From Candidatus Bipolaricaulota bacterium (GTDB lineage: Bacteria; Bipolaricaulota; Bipolaricaulia; M55B111): a stretch of 35,010 bases of DNA. Of this stretch, positions 18,433 through 27,640 are shown piece by piece. A model generated the notes under the pieces. That model was not told the origin of the DNA. It ran no database searches and saw only the letters and a program-made list of their open reading frames with translations. The stretch is from assembly GCA_021735185.1 (NCBI GenBank), contig JAIPHN010000004.1, forward strand, positions 1 through 35,010, read 5' to 3'. The number at the start of each line of letters is the position of its first letter. Position 1 is the first letter of the stretch. The translations under genes and the position numbers were made by a program.

Positions 18433-18522
18433 TTGTCTCACCTACGGTAAATTTTATGTTAACCTATTGCTGTCCCTAATTCAAAATAACACTTTGAGGT
18501 AAGCAATCCCCGTAATCGCATC

Positions 18523-19254
18523 CTACATTCCCCTGCGGGGGACCACTTCACGATCAAAGTGAAACCGACCAAACTTTCTCAACAGAGATAGCCCGCGTTT
18601 CATTTGCTCTTCCGTAACCCGCAATCGGCTAATTTGTCCCTGGGGGGTAGATATCAATCTCATCATCACCTTCCTCAAACCGCTGGAAACGGAAATAGTT
18701 TCGTCCTGAGCACATTCCTCGCAAACTATTCCTCCGGCTTCCGGATTAAAGTGAAACTGACTCCTTTCCCTTAAGGAACTACCACATTTACTGCATCTGC
18801 TGAACTGTGGCCGGTACCCCAGTTCTCCGAATAATTTCAGGTAAAAGGAAAGCTCAAGTACACCCGAACCAGCCGTACTTCTATCGAGAGAAGCGAAGGT
18901 CTTTTTCGTCAAAACGTACGCTCCTTCTTCTTTCTGCCCTTCTTCCAGTAATTTATTTATTGCCCGAGCACACCTAAGTCCTGCGTTTATCGCTTCGCCC
19001 GATCCCCTTAACTCCTCCCAGTTCGTAATTAATTCAGTTTCGCTGATGAAATCCAGACCAGAGCCCTGATAAAAAACCACTTCAATCAGGTTTAATAGAT
19101 CGAACCCGCCGCCAAACTTACTATCCAGTTTTCTTGCGCCTTTGGCAATCCCCACAAACTTCCCGGTTTCCCGCCCGAAAAGGGTTACTATGTAATCGCT
19201 ATCCCTGTAATCTATTTTTCGCAGAACCAGAGCCTCTGCCCTCTCTAGTGCCAT
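18523..19254 (-). CDS. recO: DNA repair protein RecO
   Basis: ERAEALVLRKIDYRDSDYIVTLFGRETGKFVGIAKGARK; zinc motif CSKCG...CEEC; neighbour of era. Confidence 0.92.
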   Translation of the reverse strand: MALERAEALVLRKIDYRDSDYIVTLFGRETGKFVGIAKGARKLDSKFGGGFDLLNLIEVVFYQGSGLDFISETELITNWEELRGSGEAINAGLRCARAINKLLEEGQKEEGAYVLTKKTFASLDRSTAGSGVLELSFYLKLFGELGYRPQFSRCSKCGSSLRERSQFHFNPEAGGIVCEECAQDETISVSSGLRKVMMRLISTPQGQISRLRVTEEQMKRGLSLLRKFGRFHFDREVVPRRGM

Positions 19255-19281
19255 TATACCTGATGGTCTTGGGTCGACCTA

Positions 19282-19956
19282 CTATTCGGCCGGAGCACCT
19301 TGAACTATCTCGACTCCACTGCTTGCACCAATCCGAGTCGCTCCAGCTTCGATCATCTCCATTGCCGCCTCGTAGTCACCGATACCACCCGCGGCTTTGA
19401 CCCCGACCTTACTGGAAACTACCTCCCGCATTAGCTTTACGTCTTCAAGCTTCGCCCCACTCGGACCAAAGCCAGTCGATGTCTTTACGTAATCAGCTCC
19501 GCTGGCCTGAGCAACAATGCAGCCCGCCCTCTTTTCCTCTTCTTCCAGACAGCCCATTTCCAGTATAACTTTCACTTTGATATCTCTGGCACTATCCTCC
19601 GCTACCTCTGTAACCGCGGCAATATCCCTGGCGACGGTTTCGTAATCCCCTTTCTTGAGAGCGGCAATGTTCGTCACGGTATCCAGTTCGTCGGCACCGT
19701 CCTCTATGGCAAGCTGGGCTTCAAATCCCTTGGCTCCTGCCTTATGAGTCCCGTGAGGAAAACCAATTACCGTATCAACCATCACGTCACTTTCACCCAA
19801 ATATTCCTTTGCCTGACTGATGTAAATCGGCTCCACGCAAACAGAAGCAAATCCGTGCTCTTTCGCTTCCCCGCAGACCTTTTCCACATCCCCTTCAGAA
19901 GAACCGGGCCCCAGAGTCGTATGATCGATTTTCGCAGCAATTTCCGACTTTTTCAT
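19282..19956 (-). CDS. deoC: Deoxyribose-phosphate aldolase
   Basis: AAKIDHTTLGPG, VIGFPHG, VILEMGCL, ADYVKTSTGFGPSGA, VKAAGGI. Confidence 0.95.
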   Translation of the reverse strand: MKKSEIAAKIDHTTLGPGSSEGDVEKVCGEAKEHGFASVCVEPIYISQAKEYLGESDVMVDTVIGFPHGTHKAGAKGFEAQLAIEDGADELDTVTNIAALKKGDYETVARDIAAVTEVAEDSARDIKVKVILEMGCLEEEEKRAGCIVAQASGADYVKTSTGFGPSGAKLEDVKLMREVVSSKVGVKAAGGIGDYEAAMEMIEAGATRIGASSGVEIVQGAPAE

Positions 19957-19975
19957 TTCTACCTCCTTCTCTTAG

Positions 19976-20866
19976 TTAATCGGAGTCAAAACCGGCCAGG
20001 GTTTCTACCGAATCGGAATTGCGGTTCCAGTTTTTGGCAACTTTTACCTTCAAATCCAGATATACCTTACTCCCCACCAGCCTTTCCAGATCCTCGCGGG
20101 CTCTTTTACCAATTTCTTTTATCTTCTTCCCACCTTGACCAATGATGATACCTTTCTGTGATTCCCTGACGACGTATATATCCATGTAAACTTCGACCAG
20201 GTCTTCGTCGTCTCTCCATTCTTGATCCCTCGTTCTGGTCGCAACGGAATAGGGTAACTCCTCATAGGTCAATTCGTACACTTTCTCCCGAACCATCTCG
20301 GCCATGAGAAACCCTAAAGGCTTGTCAGTCGTAGCGTCTTCGGGAAATAACTTCTTTCCCTCAGGAAGGTAGTCAATTACTTCGTCCAGTGCTATATCAA
20401 TACCGTCACCAGTTAAAGCCGATATCGGAACGTATTCATCGAATATTCCCTCTTTTTCGTAAGCCTCAAGTGTTCTGGCAATTTCCTCGGGAGGATGGAT
20501 ATCCACTTTGTTTACCAGGAGGATTAGATCCGCATCCTGGCTGGATATCTTTTTCAAAAAAGGTTCTTCGTCCTCCGAAACTTCTTCCCAGGGCTCAACC
20601 ATGTAAAGGATGATATCTGAGCCTTTTATCCCTTTCTTGGCTTCGTCTACCAGATGGCTCCCGAGAGGGTTTTCGGGGCGATGAATACCCGGAGTGTCCA
20701 GAAAGACTACCTGGGCATCCTCCCGGTTATATATACACTTGATCCTATTTCTCGTGGTCTGCGGCTTGTCGGACGTGATAGATACTTTATCCCCGACTAC
20801 TCTGTTGATAAAAGTAGATTTGCCGACATTTGACTTTCCTAAAAGATGTACGAATCCAGATTTCAA
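19976..20866 (-). CDS. era: GTPase Era
   Basis: GKSNVGKSTFINRVVGDKVSITSDKPQTTRNRIKCI, DTPGIHRP, NKVD, KH domain QKGIIIGQGGKKIKEIGKRAREDLE. Confidence 0.96.
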   Translation of the reverse strand: MKSGFVHLLGKSNVGKSTFINRVVGDKVSITSDKPQTTRNRIKCIYNREDAQVVFLDTPGIHRPENPLGSHLVDEAKKGIKGSDIILYMVEPWEEVSEDEEPFLKKISSQDADLILLVNKVDIHPPEEIARTLEAYEKEGIFDEYVPISALTGDGIDIALDEVIDYLPEGKKLFPEDATTDKPLGFLMAEMVREKVYELTYEELPYSVATRTRDQEWRDDEDLVEVYMDIYVVRESQKGIIIGQGGKKIKEIGKRAREDLERLVGSKVYLDLKVKVAKNWNRNSDSVETLAGFDSD

Positions 20867-20943
20867 GTTATCAACCCTCCGTTAGTTTGAATTATAGTTC
20901 AGGAGAAATAATACTTCCAGCAAAGCTAGAATGTATGGAACTC

Positions 20944-20972
20944 TTGTTCGCAACCACCCTGCCAGGTATAAT
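20944..20972 (+). promoter_or_regulatory. Sigma70-type promoter for ispE-cmk-plsC
   Basis: TTGTTC (20944-20949) - 17 nt - TATAAT (20967-20972) in the divergent era/ispE intergenic region. Confidence 0.65.
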
Positions 20973-21043
20973 GGTTTTTGATCGAAGGGAAGGGTAAAAT
21001 CGAACCACAAACTTCATAAACTTTTTAAAAATGGTGGCTCCGA

Positions 21044-21940
21044 GTGATAATCAAGGCAAAATCCTTCGCCAAAGTCAATCCCCATCTGAAAATTACCGGC
21101 TTAAGAGAAGACGGCTATCACGTGCTTGATCTAAGCTTCCTGAGTATAAATTTGTCCGACGAGCTGAGCTTCCGCCGGTTAGATGAGAGAGAGATTACGA
21201 TTTCCACTGATGCCGACATTTCCTCCGAAGAGAACCTCTGCTTCAGGGTAGCAAAAAAGCTGCAGACAGCCTGCAACACTTCAGCTGGAGCAAAAATAGA
21301 CCTCGAAAAGGAAATTCCCATCGGGGGTGGACTCGGCGGTGGAAGTTCGAATGCAGCCACGACACTCATCTGTTTAAATCGCCTTTGGGAATGCAATTTG
21401 ACTGAAGAAGAACTGACAGAAATCGGAAGTAATTTCGGCGCGGATATCTCTTTCTTTTTCAAGGGGGGCTACTGTGCGGGGCGAGGAATTGGCGAAGATA
21501 TCCAGACGCTGGACAATACTTTCCGGGATAGACTTATCCCGGTATTTATCCCCTCCTTTTCACAATCCACGCCGGAAGTATACTCGAAATACGATCGGTT
21601 GAACCCCAAAATATCGGGAAATCATGAAAAACCCAGAACCCCCAGAGTTGAGTATCCAGCAGATTTTGAGATAGAAAACGACCTTCAGCTACCTGCTATA
21701 CGGTTGAACCCCGAACTAAAAAAATACCTGAACTGCTTTGAAGCTGCGGATACAATTCAAACGTCCGGTGTGGCAGGCAGTGGAAGTTCCCTTTTTGGGA
21801 TCGCACAAGCCGGAGTTAAACGCGCTGAACTCGAAGAAGAATTGAGCAAATTACTGAAACCTGAAGGAGAAGAGGAATTAATAGTAACCAGACCGACTGA
21901 CAGTGGTCAGCAAATAGTAAAAAATCTGGAGGACGACTGA
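21044..21940 (+). CDS. ispE: 4-diphosphocytidyl-2-C-methyl-D-erythritol kinase (GTG start)
   Basis: AKSFAKVNPHLKITGLREDGYHVL, GHMP kinase motif IPIGGGLGGGSSNAATTLICLN, GSGSSLFG. Confidence 0.95.
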   Translation: MIIKAKSFAKVNPHLKITGLREDGYHVLDLSFLSINLSDELSFRRLDEREITISTDADISSEENLCFRVAKKLQTACNTSAGAKIDLEKEIPIGGGLGGGSSNAATTLICLNRLWECNLTEEELTEIGSNFGADISFFFKGGYCAGRGIGEDIQTLDNTFRDRLIPVFIPSFSQSTPEVYSKYDRLNPKISGNHEKPRTPRVEYPADFEIENDLQLPAIRLNPELKKYLNCFEAADTIQTSGVAGSGSSLFGIAQAGVKRAELEEELSKLLKPEGEEELIVTRPTDSGQQIVKNLEDD

Positions 21941-22554
21941 TGCAGGTAACGATAGACGGTCCCGCCGGGGTCGGCAAGACCAGCGTGGGCAGAAAAATTG
22001 CAAATAGATTTTCTCTGGCATTCATCCAGTCCGGCAAATTATATCGTGCCCTGGCTTATGCTAAAATACACGACTTAGACCCGGACTCTCTGAAGCTGAA
22101 CCCGGGCGATGCCACCGAACCAGAGTTGATCATCTGTGGCCGGACCCTGGGGAAGGATCTGGACTCGGAAGCAATAGGCGAGGAGGCTTCGAAGCTGGCA
22201 AAAGAGGGGGAAACACGAGAGAGAGTAAATAGCAAGATCGCTCAAATTGCCGGTGAAAAGGACGTATTGGTCGAAGGCAGAGATATTGGCACGAAGGTCC
22301 TGCCGAATGCCGATTTAAAGATATACCTTGATGCTTCTATCAGGGAACGTGCCCGGAGGCGTAAGAACCAGAGGGAGACTGAACTATCAGTAAAGGAAAT
22401 AGAAGCAAGGTTGCGAAAGAGGGACGAGAGGGATCAAAAAAGAAAACTTGCCCCCCTGAAACCGGCCGAAGACGCCGTAATTATCGATACTACCTCTATG
22501 TCCGAAGAGGATGTAGTTGAACGTTTATCCCACCTGACTGAAAATATTACGTGA
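21940..22554 (+). CDS. cmk: Cytidylate kinase
   Basis: VTIDGPAGVGKTSVGRKIA, LVEGRDIGTKVLPNADLKIYLDAS; TGATG overlap with ispE stop. Confidence 0.93.
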   Translation: MQVTIDGPAGVGKTSVGRKIANRFSLAFIQSGKLYRALAYAKIHDLDPDSLKLNPGDATEPELIICGRTLGKDLDSEAIGEEASKLAKEGETRERVNSKIAQIAGEKDVLVEGRDIGTKVLPNADLKIYLDASIRERARRRKNQRETELSVKEIEARLRKRDERDQKRKLAPLKPAEDAVIIDTTSMSEEDVVERLSHLTENIT

Positions 22555-22560
22555 TCCAAC

Positions 22561-23211
22561 TTGCGAAAAAAAACGAGACGTAAATTGAATTGGCTGGCTT
22601 ATAGTTTCATCCTGTTGATAATCTACATCGCTGTCAAATTTCTATTCAGGCTAAAAGTTCAGGGGCAAGAAAATATTCCGGATAACACGGACAACCTGAT
22701 TATTGCGGCAACACACGTGAGTTACTGGGATCCACCTTTAATTGGAATTACTTTTGGTCCCAGCCGCCAGATACACTTTATCGCCCGCGAAGGGTTATTA
22801 AAGAATCCAATTTTCTCGTTTCCCGTAAAGGCCTTTTCCACGACGATAAACAGGGACAACTTCGGCAAGAAAGATCTAATCAAAATGATGAAAGCTTTTA
22901 AAAGAGAGGGGCTGATCTGTATTTTTCCCGAGGGAACTACTTCTGAGAACGTACCCCCAAAAAGCGGAACTGTTAGAATGGCTGAGAAGACGGGCCGGGA
23001 ATTCCTCCCTCTGAAAATCGAGTTCGAGAGAAGCCCCCTCGATTTCCCTTACCTCTTTGCGCCCGCCAGACTTGTGATAGGGGAACCAATTGATTTAGAA
23101 GATTTAAAGGAATCCAGCTTTCGGGAAAAGAACCAAAAGGATGGAGAAAACAGCGTCACGGACTACCAGGATTTGAGCTTCAAACTCATGGAAAGAGTTC
23201 ACGAACTCTGA
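22561..23211 (+). CDS. plsC: 1-acyl-sn-glycerol-3-phosphate acyltransferase (TTG start)
   Basis: ATHVSYWDPPLIG (HX4D), IFPEGTTS; cmk-plsC-rpsA context. Confidence 0.92.
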   Translation: MRKKTRRKLNWLAYSFILLIIYIAVKFLFRLKVQGQENIPDNTDNLIIAATHVSYWDPPLIGITFGPSRQIHFIAREGLLKNPIFSFPVKAFSTTINRDNFGKKDLIKMMKAFKREGLICIFPEGTTSENVPPKSGTVRMAEKTGREFLPLKIEFERSPLDFPYLFAPARLVIGEPIDLEDLKESSFREKNQKDGENSVTDYQDLSFKLMERVHEL

Positions 23212-23294
23212 GTCCGCCTGATCGGGAGCCTATTCTCTAGCCCTTATTCTTCCTTCACGAAGTTCTAAAAGTCAATTTTATACCATCTTCACTG

Positions 23295-23323
23295 TTGATT
23301 CAAAGTGACTAAGAGGTTATCAT
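23295..23323 (+). promoter_or_regulatory. Possible sigma70-type promoter for rpsA
   Basis: TTGATT (23295-23300) - 17 nt - TATCAT (23318-23323); alternative -10 TATTAT at 23323-23328. Confidence 0.4.
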
Positions 23324-23409
23324 ATTATAACTTATGGCAAAGTCGGTAATTTAACAACAATCTAGTTAAGTAGGCCTTGTCAAAACTCAAATTAATAGGT
23401 GGTCGTTTG

Positions 23410-25080
23410 ATGGAAGAAAAAATCAAGATGGAAGAAGCGTTCGACGAAACTGACGTTAGGACATACAGCAGGGGTGACACTATCACGGGTAGTGTCGTCC
23501 AGGTCGAAGATAAGGATATTTTGGTCGACATTGGCTACAAGTCCGAGGGTATCCTGCCCAAAACGGAACTCTCTCCGTTTAGAGAAGAAGCAGGGATAGA
23601 ACCTGGCGAAGAAGTAGAAGTACTCGTCACCTATATTGACGAGGAAAAAGGTACCGTTTACGTCTCCGAGAAACAGGCTGCGTACGAGCGAAAGATCGGA
23701 GAACTGGAAGAAGCATTTAAAAAGGACGAAACAATTACGGGAACGATAACCGAAGAGGTAAAAAGCGCCGGTTATCACGTAAACGTAGACGGAATCCAGG
23801 CTTTCCTTCCCGGATCTCACCTGGGGTCGGATATGCCCAGTGTAATTTCCGAATTAGAGGGCCAGGAATTAAAGTTCAAAATACTCGAACTTAGCCGGAA
23901 AAACCGCAATATTGTTATTTCTCGCAGAGAATACCTCAACGAAAAGCGAGAGGAAAAAATTGACGAGATATTTGACGAACTCGAAATAGGCGAGACACTC
24001 GAAGGAGAAATAAAGTCCGTGGTAGATTTCGGACTATTCGTCGATATCGGTGGTTTCGAGGGTCTGGTTCACAGGTCGGAGATCAGCTGGAAGGATCTTC
24101 CCGCTCCTCCCGACGACTACGATGTAGGGGACGAAGTCAACGTCAAGGTAATTGACATCGATCAGGACGAAGAGAAGATCTCGCTCTCGATCAAGCGATT
24201 AACCCCTAATCCCTGGGAAGGAGTTTCGGACAGGTACCCTGTCGGAAAGACAGTAGAAGGGGAAGTAGTGTCGATAACAGATTTTGGTGCATTCATCGAA
24301 CTGGAAGAAGACGTCGAAGGGCTAATTCATATCTCGGAACTCTCCTGGGGTTACCCGGAAGATCCGCACGAAGTTGTGGACGAAGGCGAAACAATCGAGG
24401 CGGAGGTACTGGAAGTCGACGAGGAAGAACAGAGGATTAGTCTTTCCGCGAGGAAGGCGCAGCAGGACCCATGGGAGAAGATCGAAGAGGAATACGAGCC
24501 GGGCACGGAAGTTAGCGGAAAAGTTACCAAAGTAACTGATTTCGGCGCTTTTGTTCAGTTAGAAGAAGGTGTTGAGGGACTGGTACACGTTTCCGAACTT
24601 TCCTGGGATCACGTTAATCACCCGAGTGACATGCTCTCAGAGGGAGATAACGTAACAACCCAGGTACTTGAAGTCGATAAAGACGACCGGAGAATTAGCC
24701 TGAGCATCAAGCAGGCACAGAAGGACCCGTGGCACGAATTCCAGGATCTCTATTCAGTTGGCTCCAAAGTCAAAGGTGAAATATCCGAACTAAAAGATTT
24801 CGGAGCATTTATCCAAATAACTGACGACGTAGAAGGGTTGATCCACGTTTCGGAAATTTCTACCGAAAAAGTTTCAACACCGGAAGACGTCCTGGATGTT
24901 GGGGAAACCGTAGAGGCAAAGATAATCGGGATCAACGACGAAAAAAGACAGGTTCGTCTGTCGATCCGAATTCTCCAGGAAGAGCAACAGGATATTTCTC
25001 GGGATAGTGACTCGGAAGGAGAAGAAAACGGTCACGAGACGATTTCTATGAGGGAGCACCTCGAAGACAAAGGATTTTAA
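23410..25080 (+). CDS. rpsA: 30S ribosomal protein S1, six S1 domains
   Basis: Six successive S1 repeats (e.g. GETLEGEIKSVVDFGLFVDIGGFEGLVHRSEISW, GKTVEGEVVSITDFGAFIELEEDVEGLIHISELSW). Internal ATG at 23410 with AGGTGG upstream preferred over TTG at 23377. Confidence 0.95.
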   Translation: MEEKIKMEEAFDETDVRTYSRGDTITGSVVQVEDKDILVDIGYKSEGILPKTELSPFREEAGIEPGEEVEVLVTYIDEEKGTVYVSEKQAAYERKIGELEEAFKKDETITGTITEEVKSAGYHVNVDGIQAFLPGSHLGSDMPSVISELEGQELKFKILELSRKNRNIVISRREYLNEKREEKIDEIFDELEIGETLEGEIKSVVDFGLFVDIGGFEGLVHRSEISWKDLPAPPDDYDVGDEVNVKVIDIDQDEEKISLSIKRLTPNPWEGVSDRYPVGKTVEGEVVSITDFGAFIELEEDVEGLIHISELSWGYPEDPHEVVDEGETIEAEVLEVDEEEQRISLSARKAQQDPWEKIEEEYEPGTEVSGKVTKVTDFGAFVQLEEGVEGLVHVSELSWDHVNHPSDMLSEGDNVTTQVLEVDKDDRRISLSIKQAQKDPWHEFQDLYSVGSKVKGEISELKDFGAFIQITDDVEGLIHVSEISTEKVSTPEDVLDVGETVEAKIIGINDEKRQVRLSIRILQEEQQDISRDSDSEGEENGHETISMREHLEDKGF

Positions 25081-25086
25081 CCTTAG

Positions 25087-25668
25087 ATGACCAGCACCCT
25101 GCTTCTTCTTTCAGCATCAGCATTAGCGTCCTATTTTATTGGTGCTATACCTTTTAGTTATCTAATACCCAAGTTATTCCTGGATACCGACGTGAGACAG
25201 CATGGCTCCGGTAACCCCGGAGCCTCTAACGTCTCCCGGGTCTGTGGTAAAGGGTACGGAATAGCAGCTCTGTTTCTGGACGTAGCAAAGGGCGTTTTTG
25301 CCCTGTATCTGGTGCAGCAGATGGGGGGAGTTATAGCGCTGGGATTCCTGGCGATACTGGGACATATAGCCAACCCTTTTTTTGGCTTTTCCGGAGGCAA
25401 AGGAGTCGCAACCTCACTCGGCGCTATAAGCTATCTTTCCCCGCTTGCCGGGTTAGTTTTTGTTGCTGTTTGGGCTGCCGTCTTCCTGATATGGAATATA
25501 GCGGGGCTTAGTTCATTGAGCGCCATTACCGTAGTTCCAGTATCACTTTACTTTCTCGGAGAACCGTCCATGATTTTGGGAACCTCCGTCGGGCTAGTGT
25601 TTTTGATTTACTTTACTCATCGGGGCAATATCTCCAGATTGTTAAAAGGAGAAGAACGAACCGTTTAG
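25087..25668 (+). CDS. plsY: Glycerol-3-phosphate acyltransferase PlsY
   Basis: SYFIGAIPFSYLIPKLF, HGSGNPGASNVSR, GHIANPFFGFSGGKGVATSLG. Confidence 0.95.
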   Translation: MTSTLLLLSASALASYFIGAIPFSYLIPKLFLDTDVRQHGSGNPGASNVSRVCGKGYGIAALFLDVAKGVFALYLVQQMGGVIALGFLAILGHIANPFFGFSGGKGVATSLGAISYLSPLAGLVFVAVWAAVFLIWNIAGLSSLSAITVVPVSLYFLGEPSMILGTSVGLVFLIYFTHRGNISRLLKGEERTV

Positions 25669-25696
25669 ATAGCCTCTTTCGTTTGAGAAGAACGGG

Positions 25697-26080
25697 CTAA
25701 TCCGAAGTAAGCTGGGTGGATAAAATTGCCAGAGCCACTGCATATTTTTCCACGTGCGTAATTGAAATAAATACGCTTCCTTCCACCGGAATTATTTCCT
25801 CTTCAGTCGGTAAATACACTTCAGGGGCACCGTTACCTCCGGGTAGTATTTCCATTGCGTCCCAGGGAAGTTTTCGGCCTGCGGATTTTATGATTGCTTC
25901 CTTCGCCCCGAACCTGCCCGCCAGGTGTTCGAACTTGCGATTCTTTGTCAAACAGTAATCGAGTTCTCCCCTGGTAAACACCCGGTTGAGAAACTTTTCG
26001 CCCCATTTTTCGACTAAATCTTTTATCCTGTCTACCCGAACTATATCAATCCCCACACCTTCAATACTCATCCAGCACAC
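25697..26080 (-). CDS. acpS: Holo-[acyl-carrier-protein] synthase
   Basis: GVGIDIVRVDRI, HLAGRFGAKEAIIKS, VFISITHVEKYAVALAI; the true start may be the internal ATG near 26068. Confidence 0.93.
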   Translation of the reverse strand: MCWMSIEGVGIDIVRVDRIKDLVEKWGEKFLNRVFTRGELDYCLTKNRKFEHLAGRFGAKEAIIKSAGRKLPWDAMEILPGGNGAPEVYLPTEEEIIPVEGSVFISITHVEKYAVALAILSTQLTSD

Positions 26081-26092
26081 CCGAAATCCACA

Positions 26093-26680
26093 TTATACTT
26101 TCAATCTTTCCGCCCTGATTATCGCCCGTAAATCGGCAACGGCGCTGTCCAATTCTTCGTTTACGATCAAATAGTCAAATTCTCGTATTCTATTCAGTTC
26201 TTTTCGGGCCACCCGGATTCGTTTGTTTAACGTCTCCTCGTTTTCCGTTCCCCGATTCTCGATTCTTCGCCTTAATTCTTCAATCGAAGGCGGAGCTACG
26301 AATAGAAATACGGCTTTTACCTCTGGGTTATTTCGTATCTGGGCGGCTCCCTGAACGTCTATATCGAGAAACGGATCCCGACCGTTTCCCTCGATCCGAT
26401 CTATTTCAGCTTTCGAAGTACCGTAATAATCCCCATAAATTTCTGCCCACTCTACAAATTCTCCCTCCTGCTTCATCTTTTTGAACTCGTCTACTTCAAT
26501 AAAGTGATAATCCTCTCCCTCGGACTCGCCTTTTCTTTTTTCTCGAGTGGTATGGGAAACTGAATAGGAAAGTCGATTATCACTGCCCAGAACCGTTTCC
26601 ATGATAGTGGTCTTTCCAGCACCCGAAGGGCCGGTAATAACGAAAAAAATCCCCTCACGCCTGTATTCTTTTACATTCAC
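26093..26680 (-). CDS. gmk: Guanylate kinase
   Basis: VITGPSGAGKTTIMETVLG, SVSHTTREKRKGESEGEDYHFI, FLDIDVQGAAQI. Confidence 0.95.
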   Translation of the reverse strand: MNVKEYRREGIFFVITGPSGAGKTTIMETVLGSDNRLSYSVSHTTREKRKGESEGEDYHFIEVDEFKKMKQEGEFVEWAEIYGDYYGTSKAEIDRIEGNGRDPFLDIDVQGAAQIRNNPEVKAVFLFVAPPSIEELRRRIENRGTENEETLNKRIRVARKELNRIREFDYLIVNEELDSAVADLRAIIRAERLKV

Positions 26681-26746
26681 GGATTAACCTTCCCTACAGT
26701 ACTGGACCAATTATGATACTCCAACCAATGACGGAAGTAGATGCAC

Positions 26747-27640
26747 TCAAGCCAAATTTCTTGTCTGTTCTTTAAACTTCTCGAGGGCCAGCTTCATTTC
26801 AATTACCTCGGACTGAATCCCACCGTCTTTGGATTTCGCCCCCAGGGTATTTATTTCCCGCTGCAGTTCCTGACGAATAAATTCGAGTTTTTTTCCAATG
26901 ACTCCACCCTGTTTAATGGACTCTCTTGCCGTTTCTATGTGAGTTTGGGCTCGCGAAATCTCTTCGTTAACGTCGACCTTGTCCGCGAATACCGCAACTT
27001 CCTGTTCTAATTTACCCTCTTCAAGCTCGACTCCTTCTTCAACCAGCTTTTCAATCCTATCCTTCAGTTCTTCCTGGTACTGATTGACAACTTCCGGAAC
27101 CCAGTTCTCCGCCCTACTCAACCGCCGAGATATTTCGCTCAAATAGGCAAGTAAATCCTCTTTTATATCTTCACCTTCGTCTTTTTGTGCTTCCAGGGTT
27201 TCCTCCGTCGCGCCAACCAGAGCATTTTTCACCACTGACCAGTTTCCTTTATACGGAGGTTTTGTTTCCAGTAAATCGAGATCAATCAAATCCTTCAGCT
27301 CTGGTCCCTGTACCAGCCCCAGTTCTTCCGTTAATCGAGATAGGCTGTCAAAACTCTGACCGATTGCTTCCACGTCCAGCTCGACGGAAGACAGCCCCTT
27401 CCCGCCTTCAGTCGCAATATTGACCTCGATCCGCCCCCTGGGAAAAGAGCTCCTGACGAACTTTTCAGCTTTATGGGCCAGCGACTGGTCTTTCTGCAAG
27501 CCACGAATTTTCACGGATGTGTCTTTGTGGTTTACGGTTCTAATTGTTACTTCTATCGTGCTGTCTCCCGTTTTTGCTCGGCCCTCACCGTAACCCGTCA
27601 TGGAATAAACCTGATTGCTATTTTCGAAACCCGATGGCAC
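26747..27640 (-). CDS. yicC: YicC family endoribonuclease-like protein
   Basis: YSMTGYGEGRAKTG N-terminal signature; C-terminal GKKLEFIRQELQREINTLGAKSKDGGIQSEVIEMKLALEKFKEQTRNLA; start could be 27601 (MTGYGEG). Confidence 0.92.
   Translation of the reverse strand: MPSGFENSNQVYSMTGYGEGRAKTGDSTIEVTIRTVNHKDTSVKIRGLQKDQSLAHKAEKFVRSSFPRGRIEVNIATEGGKGLSSVELDVEAIGQSFDSLSRLTEELGLVQGPELKDLIDLDLLETKPPYKGNWSVVKNALVGATEETLEAQKDEGEDIKEDLLAYLSEISRRLSRAENWVPEVVNQYQEELKDRIEKLVEEGVELEEGKLEQEVAVFADKVDVNEEISRAQTHIETARESIKQGGVIGKKLEFIRQELQREINTLGAKSKDGGIQSEVIEMKLALEKFKEQTRNLA

Noticed and set aside
25669-25696. Possible bidirectional terminator between plsY and acpS
   Set aside because: The TAGCC...GGCTA stem is bulged and would extend into the acpS 3' end; not convincing.
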